Source: an uncultured Aquimarina sp.
GTDB lineage: Bacteria; Bacteroidota; Bacteroidia; Flavobacteriales; Flavobacteriaceae
Reading direction: 5' to 3'
DNA: 55,147 bases
Assembly: GCA_947489685.1 (NCBI GenBank)
Contig: CANLEM010000010.1
Location: forward strand, 1-55,147
Positions 27,120 through 34,371 of the stretch are shown here, one piece after another (position 1 is the first letter of the stretch; every line of letters begins with the position of its first letter). The translations under genes were made by a program, and so were the position numbers. The notes under the pieces are model-generated. The model worked only from the letters and a program-made list of their open reading frames with translations. It ran no database searches and was not told where the DNA came from.

Positions 27120-27337
27120 AAGTCAAATACAGAGGTTCGTTTGGTATACACCAAATCCTTTAACTTTAGCCAAAATGCCATATTTAGATATAGTACAAAA
27201 CCCAATCCTGCAGTTGCAAACGTTAGGTAAATAAAAAACAGACGTACATTTTTTGCTCTCATTCCCAATCTATCGGCTAATCTAGAGGATACATAAAATC
27301 CATTTCGTTCCAAAAAGTGTCTCAGGTTATATAGCAT
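27116..27337 (-). CDS. PspC domain protein
   Basis: A 73-residue protein with the PspC signature: a short amphipathic start, RLADRLGMRAKNVRLFFIYLTF and a hydrophobic helix (LTFATAGLGFVLYLNMAFWL). PspC proteins are inner-membrane stress-response partners in enterobacteria; in flavobacteria this small version is of unknown role. It overlaps the potassium-channel gene by four bases and follows the DUF2851 gene by 17, all in one operon. Confidence 0.88.
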   Translation of the reverse strand: MLYNLRHFLERNGFYVSSRLADRLGMRAKNVRLFFIYLTFATAGLGFVLYLNMAFWLKLKDLVYTKRTSVFDL

Positions 27338-27354
27338 ACCGCAAAATAATTATA

Positions 27355-28647
27355 TTATCTCATATTTTGATCCTGATTCAATAAATAATTACCAACTGCG
27401 CATTGTAAACACGATTTTTGATCGCAATACGAATTCTTAAGTTGCAACATGGCCTGCGAGTGCATTGCGTTTTCTATTTTTATATTCGAAGCCGAAAATC
27501 GATCGATTACACTGTTTTTTTCTTTCGGAATTTGCGATATCAATTGTAGCGCTTCTTCTTCGGCATTTTTACCAATTTCTCTGGCCACCATAAACCGAAT
27601 AGGTATGATCGTATTTATTAAAAGTAGCTCTACAAAAGGTTTGGTTATTCTTTTTTTAGTGACAATAGATTCCTTTTTAAATGTGTAATGGCTTCTCCAG
27701 AAATCACTCACTTCTACTTCAAAAAGATCGTAAAACCCATCAATGGTATTGATACCAATCACTTTATCAAATAGGTTTGTATGCCCGTTATACAGACTTG
27801 CTAGCTGGGCCAGTCGTATTGTTGGAAAATTATACGGTCTTAATCTAAAAAATTGAACTGGCAATACCCCTGTCTGATTTAGCAGAAACTTATTCTTTAA
27901 AAAAACATACTCCTCTTGAAGCTTTTTTGAATATCCGGATGCTATATCATTATCCAATAACCCCGTCAAACCAAAAAACAAAGCTTCTAGTTTGTCGAGA
28001 TCGTGACTACACTTTCGGATGATTGAAAAATCTAAAGCTTCGGCAAGACTTAAAAAAGCATCTCCATTAGCTTTTAAACCAAAATTTTTGGCCAACAATT
28101 TAAATAGAACAGCTTCCCAATCATTTGCTGAGCCTTTCAACAATTGACCAATTAACTTAGATTTTTGTTCTAATCGTTCAATATATAATCGTTCTTGCCA
28201 ATTAGATAGGATAAATTGCGAGACCGAAGGTAAATTTTGCTCGCATGGTATCCATTTTTGTTTATCGCTATTAAAAAACTCTTGATATCTGATCAGTAAT
28301 TTTTTAGATACATAATCCTTGAGCTGTAACGTTGGAATTATCGTATTATCTTTTCTAAAAACCTCAACATCATCTTCCCAAACTACATGCAGAATTACAT
28401 TGTCATAAGCATGATCCAATTCATGATGATGTGCGTACCAATCGCTTGATTTTATATGAACTTCTACATTGCCTGCCCATTTTTGATTTTGAATTATCAT
28501 TTGAGAGTTAAAAAAATCCGGACCAGAATTATCGGTATTATGTATGCCCGTTTTCTTAAGAATAATTTCTTCTTGAGTTGTTGTTCTTAAATTGGAAATA
28601 TCAAACTTCTTATATTTCCATATATACTGAAGTAGATCTTCATTCAT
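27355..28647 (-). CDS. DUF2851 family protein
   Basis: A 430-residue protein matching the Bacteroidetes DUF2851 family: N-terminal LLQYIWKYKKFD, then NTDNSGPDFFNSQMIIQN and WAGNVEVHIKSSDWYAHHH. The C-terminus has a Cys cluster, CDQKSCLQCAVGNYLL, that could bind metal. No signal peptide is visible. The function is unknown; the histidine/aspartate-rich N-terminal motifs suggest a nuclease-like or metal-binding fold, which is speculation. It is the first gene of the operon running to the HHH gene. Confidence 0.88.
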   Translation of the reverse strand: MNEDLLQYIWKYKKFDISNLRTTTQEEIILKKTGIHNTDNSGPDFFNSQMIIQNQKWAGNVEVHIKSSDWYAHHHELDHAYDNVILHVVWEDDVEVFRKDNTIIPTLQLKDYVSKKLLIRYQEFFNSDKQKWIPCEQNLPSVSQFILSNWQERLYIERLEQKSKLIGQLLKGSANDWEAVLFKLLAKNFGLKANGDAFLSLAEALDFSIIRKCSHDLDKLEALFFGLTGLLDNDIASGYSKKLQEEYVFLKNKFLLNQTGVLPVQFFRLRPYNFPTIRLAQLASLYNGHTNLFDKVIGINTIDGFYDLFEVEVSDFWRSHYTFKKESIVTKKRITKPFVELLLINTIIPIRFMVAREIGKNAEEEALQLISQIPKEKNSVIDRFSASNIKIENAMHSQAMLQLKNSYCDQKSCLQCAVGNYLLNQDQNMR

Positions 28648-28835
28648 CCTAATATATGTTTACATTATACCTTAGTTAACCTCTAATGCAGGTTATCTTT
28701 GCTATTAAACATTTCGGGTAGGATGAAAATACCAGTAATAGCTATTTTAAATATTGCGATGAAAATAATAAAAATTATTCTAATCTTGTAAGTCGATTCA
28801 AATAACTTTGACTACAGCATAAACTATCACATCGC

Positions 28836-29684
28836 ATGAAAAACATATCTAAATCTATTTTTATATCCATCTTTCCTGTTATTGCCCTATACTTTATGAT
28901 CGATAGTGTAATTCACCTTATCAATCATGGTATATCGTATCGATATATTGGGAGATTACTTATTGCAATTTCTATAGTTTCTTTTTTTAGCTTACTTTTT
29001 TTGAAACCCATTGCACGAACAGATGCTAATTTAAAAGCATACACTTTGCCAATAGGTATTGGTTTTATGACCAGTCTAATTTTTGGGGGGATTATTGAAA
29101 ATGATTTAAATGGTTCTCTCCCGAGTGTTGTTCTGTTTTTTGCATGGGTATTATATATAAAATGGTATTCTAAGTTTGAAGACAGAAAATCCAACATACA
29201 CATAGTTGTAGGTAAATCACTACCCGAGTTTATACTTGAGGATATAGAAAAAAATAAAGTGCATATTTCAAAATTTATAGGCAATCCATCAATACTATTA
29301 TTCTACAGAGGAAATTGGTGTCCTTTGTGCATGGCGCAAATCAAAGAAATAGCTGCGCAATACAAAGAATTAGAAAAAAGAAACGTAAACATTATTTTTA
29401 TTAGCCCCCAGCCTCATAGTCATACCAAATCTTTGTCCAAAAAATTTGACCTCAATTTTAATTTTTTGGTTGATAATGGTAATAAAGTTGCAAAACAATT
29501 AGATCTTTTTTCTAAAAATGGATTACCAATGGGGTTTCAAACTTTAGGGTATGATAGTGATACTGTTTTACCAACAGTAATTATTACTGATGCTTCAGGG
29601 AAGATAATTTTTGCCGATCTTACTGATAATTATAGAGTACGACCAGAACCAGAAACTTTTCTTAAAATCTTGGATGCTAATTGA
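28836..29684 (+). CDS. Membrane-anchored redoxin (AhpC/TSA-type thioredoxin fold)
   Basis: The 282 residues have several N-terminal membrane helices (about 6-22, 38-55, 69-86 and 96-111) followed by a thioredoxin-like domain from about 128. The active-site motif is C162-P-L-C165, preceded by LLFYRGNW; a typical AhpC/TSA protein has FYPxxxTxxC, so this resembles the peroxiredoxin-like/ResA-type disulfide reductases. The C-terminal VLPTVIITDASGKIIF strand contains the cis-Pro loop. Probably a thiol-disulfide or peroxide-reducing protein at the inner membrane; the side of the domain is not settled. It is divergent from the DUF2851 operon and stands alone. Confidence 0.82.
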   Translation: MKNISKSIFISIFPVIALYFMIDSVIHLINHGISYRYIGRLLIAISIVSFFSLLFLKPIARTDANLKAYTLPIGIGFMTSLIFGGIIENDLNGSLPSVVLFFAWVLYIKWYSKFEDRKSNIHIVVGKSLPEFILEDIEKNKVHISKFIGNPSILLFYRGNWCPLCMAQIKEIAAQYKELEKRNVNIIFISPQPHSHTKSLSKKFDLNFNFLVDNGNKVAKQLDLFSKNGLPMGFQTLGYDSDTVLPTVIITDASGKIIFADLTDNYRVRPEPETFLKILDAN

Positions 29685-30085
29685 TCGACTTCTTTCTTTA
29701 AAAAGTAATCATTTTCAAATACGCGAACATTTTAGGCATACTATACATCTTTTTTTAAATATTTATTGCCATCTATAGGTATAAAAAATGTTCTTTTCTG
29801 TCAAAAAAGCGGACGTTTACCATAGTAAAAATGAGTAAAAAACCTATTTTTCTCTTAAAATCTCGTTAATTTTCTATAGAAATGTACTATTGGTAAGATT
29901 TTATGTATTAATGGAAAACCTTGCACCAAATTCATTTCTTTACTTTGTCTTTAGAATTAAAAGGGGAAAAAATTAATTCAAAAAACGACATCAAGATTAC
30001 AAAACCCTAAGCTAAGTTGAGTTTGTGTTAGGTTATAGATGGTTGCCATTTTTGGCAACCATCTTTATTTTATATCTATTGATAA
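29685..30085. other. 401-base gap between convergent genes
   Basis: No convincing protein gene is seen. The longest candidate, from an ATG at about 29911, codes for only 21 residues. The gap ends in a strong terminator at 30037-30064. Upstream of it the stretch from about 29940 shows a partial promoter-like box (TTACTTTG) and a CCTAA/TTAGG stem, so a small transcript of about 100 bases is possible. Confidence 0.5.
30037..30064. terminator. Bidirectional terminator between redoxin and AraC genes
   Basis: AGATGGTTGCCA pairs perfectly with TGGCAACCATCT (12 bp) over a TTTT loop, followed by a T-rich run on the plus strand. It lies only 21 bases from the AraC gene end. Confidence 0.85.
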
Positions 30086-31066
30086 CTATAAAATTATATC
30101 GGGATAGATATCGAATTTATTAAAAAAAGCTTTCCTGAATTTTGAAGAATTCGAATAATTAAGACTATTCATAACTTCTTTAATAGATAATCCTTCTCCA
30201 AAAATCATATTGTAGGAGCTTTCCAATTTTTTATTATTAAAGAACTCCAAAGGGGTTTGGTTATGAATTTCTTTAAACATATTAAAGAAGTTCGTACGAC
30301 TCATATGTGCCATGGTAGACAATTGATCTACGCCTATAAACGGTTCGTGTAAGTTTTTTTTCAAATAATTACTTACCTTATAAATATTTCCTACTTGAGC
30401 ACTATTAATATTAAACGGATTACTTTCGGTTTCCCATTTTAAAACATCTTTCCAAAAGGTCTCTAACAATCGAATACCTCTTGCTATGAAGTAAAGATAA
30501 TTTTCTACCTTATCTGAATGAGGCTGTACTATTTGATCAAAAAGATTTGATTGTTTATAAGAAAGATAAAACTTATGAATATACTGATGAGAATATCGGA
30601 TATAGTTATCTACTTTTTCTGCCATATCATTGTTTTTCATAAAATAAGGCTTGGTATATGAACTTTTGAGCACAATCATGGTTGATCTTACTTCTGCTCC
30701 CTTAGTAATAAATACTTGCTCTCCTTGTTGTGCATCCATACACCTCATATTACCCGGAGTATAGCCATTTGAATATCTACTGATAATCTGATCTTTCTCT
30801 ATCTGATGATCTAATGCATACTTCCTAAAATGAAGAATAATATCTTTTTCGTTAATTGGCCTGCGAATATACTCTATATCCGCATTTGCCTTATAATTAT
30901 TAACTAATAAAAAAACTTCTGGAGATATTTTGTAGTAAGACAAATATCCATCTGCTATCTCTGGCGGAAAATAAATTCGATCAGAAACACTATCAGGATC
31001 CAACTGCTCCCTGTAGTAATTTCTAAGTTCATCTATATCCGCAAAATCAAATACATATTTGTGCAT
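30086..31066 (-). CDS. AraC-family transcriptional regulator
   Basis: A 326-residue cytosolic regulator. The C-terminal 100 residues form the AraC double helix-turn-helix: FIGVDQLSTMAHMSRTNFFNMFKEIHNQTPLEFFNNKKL and then LSIKEVMNSLNYSNSSKFRKAFFNKFDIYPD. The N-terminal 200 residues are an unrecognised ligand-sensing part without a signal peptide or membrane helix. The neighbours (a terminator-separated redoxin gene and a cysteine synthase gene) do not reveal its target. Confidence 0.9.
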   Translation of the reverse strand: MHKYVFDFADIDELRNYYREQLDPDSVSDRIYFPPEIADGYLSYYKISPEVFLLVNNYKANADIEYIRRPINEKDIILHFRKYALDHQIEKDQIISRYSNGYTPGNMRCMDAQQGEQVFITKGAEVRSTMIVLKSSYTKPYFMKNNDMAEKVDNYIRYSHQYIHKFYLSYKQSNLFDQIVQPHSDKVENYLYFIARGIRLLETFWKDVLKWETESNPFNINSAQVGNIYKVSNYLKKNLHEPFIGVDQLSTMAHMSRTNFFNMFKEIHNQTPLEFFNNKKLESSYNMIFGEGLSIKEVMNSLNYSNSSKFRKAFFNKFDIYPDIIL

Positions 31067-31152
31067 ATTCCCTTATTTTACACCTATCTCTATTTATATA
31101 GATTAACGCCCCTTCTTAAAGTTGCGTGTACCTATCAAATAAAAATATAAAC

Positions 31153-31189
31153 AACCCCTTTATCAGCAAATAACGCTAATAGAGGGGTT
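31153..31189 (-). terminator. Terminator of the cysteine synthase-like gene
   Basis: AACCCCT pairs with AGGGGTT. The stem continues as TATCAGC/GCTAATA with one mismatch, over a 7-base loop. It lies 24 bases after the stop codon. Confidence 0.75.
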
Positions 31190-31213
31190 AAATTATATAT
31201 TAAATATAATGAT

Positions 31214-32575
31214 TTATTTTATATGACTAATAACATCATATTTTGTAATGATATGGTGTTTTCCATTTTCAAGCTCTACAAGAACTGCCGGATTTCCGTT
31301 CTTTATTAGTTTAGAGATATCATCGAGAGATGCTTTAGCATTTACAATAGGAAAAGGAGCTTTCATCACCTCTTTAATTGGCGTGCTATCCATATTTTTA
31401 TCTTCCATAAAGGCTTTAAACAAGGCACTTTCATCTACAGAGCCTACAAAACCTTCTGTATCCATTACAGGGATCTGCGAAATCTGAAATTTACGCATTC
31501 GTTCAATCGCATGAGAAACCAATTCTTCTGTTTTAACTGTCACCAAAGGTTTATCTGCATGATCTTTTATTAAATCAATAGCTGTTGATACTTCTTCCTC
31601 AAGAAAACCGCGCTCTCGCATCCAATCATCATTAAACATCTTACCCACATATCTACTACCATGATCATGATATAAAACCACAACCACATCATCTTTGGTA
31701 AAGTGTTCTTTTAACTGCAATAGTCCTTTTATAGCGGCTCCAGCACTATTACCCAAAAACATACCTTCTTCTTTGGCTAGTTTCTGAGTGTATATTGCAG
31801 CATCTTTATCAGTTACCTTGGTAAATCCATCTATTACAGAAAAATCTACATTTTTAGGAAGAATATCTTCTCCAATACCCTCTGTTATATATGAGTAGAT
31901 TTCATTTTCATCAAAAATACCCGTTTCGTGATATTTTTTAAAAACCGATCCATAAGTATCCACTCCCCATATTTTGATATTTGGATTTTTTTCTTTCAGG
32001 TACTTCCCCACTCCAGAGATGGTACCACCAGTACCAACACCTACTATAAAGTGAGTAATTTTACCTTCGGTTTGTTTCCATATTTCGGGACCTGTGCTCT
32101 CATAATGTGCTGTTGCATTAGATGGATTGTCATATTGATTTACATACCATGAATTTGGTGTTTCTTCTGCTAATCGTTTAGAAACCGAATAATATGATCG
32201 CGGATCATCTGGTTCTACATTGGTAGGACATACCATCACCTTTGCTCCCACTGCACGAAGAATATCCATCTTTTCTTTAGACTGCTTATCCGCCATTACA
32301 CAGATCAATTTATATCCTTTTATAATCGCAACAAGCGCTAATCCCATTCCTGTATTACCCGATGTACCTTCAATAATGGTTCCTCCTGGTTTCAATCTCC
32401 CATCTGCCTCTGCATCTTCGATCATCTTTAGAGCCATGCGATCTTTAACCGAATTCCCTGGATTAAATGTTTCATATTTCGCCAAAACCAAAGCGTCCAC
32501 ATCTTCTACTAAAGCATTCATCTTTACCAAGGGAGTATTCCCTATGGTTTCTAATATATTTTTTGCGTATTCCAC
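31214..32575 (-). CDS. PLP-dependent cysteine synthase / cystathionine beta-synthase with CBS pair
   Basis: A fold-type II PLP enzyme that makes cysteine or cystathionine by beta-replacement of serine or O-acetylserine. The PLP lysine is Lys44 in NSVKDR; TSGNTG (71-76) and GVGTGGTISG bind the substrate and phosphate. From about residue 335 to the end (453) there is a pair of CBS domains (VSHAIERMRKFQISQIPVMD), normally a regulatory ligand-binding module. The N-terminal heme domain of mammalian CBS is absent. The arrangement matches bacterial cystathionine beta-synthases, but plain cysteine synthase activity cannot be excluded. It has its own promoter at 32619-32648. Confidence 0.9.
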   Translation of the reverse strand: MEYAKNILETIGNTPLVKMNALVEDVDALVLAKYETFNPGNSVKDRMALKMIEDAEADGRLKPGGTIIEGTSGNTGMGLALVAIIKGYKLICVMADKQSKEKMDILRAVGAKVMVCPTNVEPDDPRSYYSVSKRLAEETPNSWYVNQYDNPSNATAHYESTGPEIWKQTEGKITHFIVGVGTGGTISGVGKYLKEKNPNIKIWGVDTYGSVFKKYHETGIFDENEIYSYITEGIGEDILPKNVDFSVIDGFTKVTDKDAAIYTQKLAKEEGMFLGNSAGAAIKGLLQLKEHFTKDDVVVVLYHDHGSRYVGKMFNDDWMRERGFLEEEVSTAIDLIKDHADKPLVTVKTEELVSHAIERMRKFQISQIPVMDTEGFVGSVDESALFKAFMEDKNMDSTPIKEVMKAPFPIVNAKASLDDISKLIKNGNPAVLVELENGKHHIITKYDVISHIK

Positions 32576-32618
32576 ACCAATAAAGTTTAAGGTTTCCTAT
32601 TTAGGATATTTTAAGTTG

Positions 32619-32648
32619 CAAAGATACGATCTAGATTGTCGTTTTCAA
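32619..32648 (-). promoter_or_regulatory. Promoter of the cysteine synthase-like gene
   Basis: On the minus strand TTG (32648-32646), a 19-base spacer and TATCTTTG (32626-32619) match the primary-sigma consensus. The box ends 43 bases before the ATG. Confidence 0.7.
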
Positions 32649-32704
32649 CACAGGCACAATACTTTTTATTTTGTTCAGGATTTCCTATTTAATTCTCTAT
32701 GAAA

Positions 32705-32712
32705 TACATTTG
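32705..32712 (+). promoter_or_regulatory. -7 box (TACATTTG) for the first TPR-HTH regulator
   Basis: TACATTTG fits TAnnTTTG and lies 30 bases before the ATG at 32743. The -33 position shows only TTTCC, so the match is partial. Confidence 0.5.
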
Positions 32713-32742
32713 TTATAAACGTAAACCAACTACTCCTACACA

Positions 32743-34371
32743 ATGAAAATTAAAATTTTCTTATCTCTCATATTTTTCCAAATCTCTTTTGGGGTCATCT
32801 CTCAGACCGAAACTGACACTTTATTAATTCGTTTACAACAAGAAGTTAAACTTGCAAAAAATGATTCCTTAAAAATAATGACACTTATTACCTTGGGTGA
32901 TTATCAAATTACTCGCGATTTTAGGGAAGCAGAACAACACTTATTAGAAGCTCTTAAACTCATTTATAAAAAATCAAACCAACCAAAACACCAACAACTG
33001 GCTACGCTGTATGAAGCTCTTGGAATAGTTAACAAAAGAAAAGGGGATTATCCAGAAGCAGTAGACTTTTATTTAAAATCAAAAAGCCTCTATGAAAAGA
33101 CGGGAGACTCTTCAAACATCGCTGATATCTATCATAATATGGCAATGGTTTATAGAGATCAAAAGAATTATAAAAAGTCTATCGATTATTTTAAAAAAAC
33201 AACCGCTATTAAGAAATTATTGAAAGAAGAAACTGGTGTTGCCATAGGTTATAATATGATGGGGGTAGCTTATCGGCAAAACAAACAGATGGATTCTGCT
33301 TTTTATTATTACCAGAAAGCAAAAAATATATTTATTAAACTAAATGATAATGAAAACATCTATAGAGTAAACTCTAATCTTGCCGCCTGGTATCACACTC
33401 AAAAGGACTACAAAAAAGCTATAGAAATCTACAAAAAAAACCTTGAGTACGATCTTAAAACCAATCAACAACTCTCGTTACAACGTGTACACTACAATAT
33501 TTCTGGAAGTTACATGCAACTGCAGGATTACCAAACAGCATTAAAATATATTGAAAAAGCGCTAACCATTGCAAAAGAGCAAAAAGCAAAAGCCAGAATT
33601 TCAAGATCTTATTTACGTCGCAGTTTTTTACATAAAAAGTTAAATAACTATGTACAATCCTTGGAGGATTATCGCTTACACAAAAAATATTCTGATTCTA
33701 TCTTTAATATAGAAAATGCAAAAAAAATACAAGCCTTGGAATTGAACCACAAATTCAATCAAGAAAAACTTGCTGATAGTCTTCAGTTTGCTCAAGAGAA
33801 AAGCGAATTAGAACTAATCAATAAAGCAGAAAGTTCGAAGAAGCGGTTATATTTCACGCTACTAATCATTACAATACTAGCAGGAATAGTAATAGGATAT
33901 TTGATCAGCCGGATTTATAAGAACAGAGTACTTAGGGCTAAGGAAGAATTAGAAAAGAATAAACAAGAACTAGACGATTTTACCAAACAATTAATCATAA
34001 AAAGTAATGCTCAAGAAGCATTAATCAAAGAGTTAGAGGAGCTAAAAAAGGATGTAGGTGAAAAAGAGTCTATTCATAAACTTCAGGATCTAGCTACCTC
34101 AAAGATTTTAACTCAAGATGACTGGTATGATTTCAAAGAGAAATTTACTACGGTTTACCCTCTTTTTTATAGCGTTATAAAAAACAAAGGATACGAACTT
34201 TCTAAGTCGGAAGAGCGTTTGGTTGCTATGGAGAAACTTGGGTTAGACACCAAACAGATTGCTAATATGCTAGCCATTTCTGAAGATAGTGTGATCATGA
34301 ATCGATATCGTCTACGTAAAAAAATCAATGCCCCTAAAGGAGCGCCAATTCTTGAATTTTTAGAAAACTAA
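32743..34371 (+). CDS. Transmembrane TPR regulator with C-terminal helix-turn-helix
   Basis: The 542 residues have an N-terminal signal sequence (IFLSLIFFQISFGVISQ), then about six to seven tetratricopeptide repeats (about 40-330, such as YHNMAMVYRDQKNYKKSIDYFKK), one transmembrane helix at about 369-390 (LLIITILAGIVIGYLISRIY), a coiled coil (395-440), and a LuxR-type helix-turn-helix (about 480-530: LGLDTKQIANMLAISEDSVIMNRYRLRKKI). The layout puts the TPR domain in the periplasm and the DNA-binding domain in the cytosol, making it a one-component sensor. It is paralogous to the 43819-45480 gene. The stop codon overlaps that of the convergent TonB receptor gene. The regulated genes are not known. 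Confidence 0.85.
   Translation: MKIKIFLSLIFFQISFGVISQTETDTLLIRLQQEVKLAKNDSLKIMTLITLGDYQITRDFREAEQHLLEALKLIYKKSNQPKHQQLATLYEALGIVNKRKGDYPEAVDFYLKSKSLYEKTGDSSNIADIYHNMAMVYRDQKNYKKSIDYFKKTTAIKKLLKEETGVAIGYNMMGVAYRQNKQMDSAFYYYQKAKNIFIKLNDNENIYRVNSNLAAWYHTQKDYKKAIEIYKKNLEYDLKTNQQLSLQRVHYNISGSYMQLQDYQTALKYIEKALTIAKEQKAKARISRSYLRRSFLHKKLNNYVQSLEDYRLHKKYSDSIFNIENAKKIQALELNHKFNQEKLADSLQFAQEKSELELINKAESSKKRLYFTLLIITILAGIVIGYLISRIYKNRVLRAKEELEKNKQELDDFTKQLIIKSNAQEALIKELEELKKDVGEKESIHKLQDLATSKILTQDDWYDFKEKFTTVYPLFYSVIKNKGYELSKSEERLVAMEKLGLDTKQIANMLAISEDSVIMNRYRLRKKINAPKGAPILEFLEN

Noticed and set aside
28710..28740. GGGTA-like ECF element before the redoxin gene
   Set aside because: CGGGTA is followed by CAGTAATAG with the wrong spacer (11) and mismatches in the CTGTA core; the A-rich upstream box is missing.
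29911..29976. 21-codon peptide gene in the redoxin-AraC gap
   Set aside because: Too short, no conserved precursor features, and the region is AT-rich with many chance starts.
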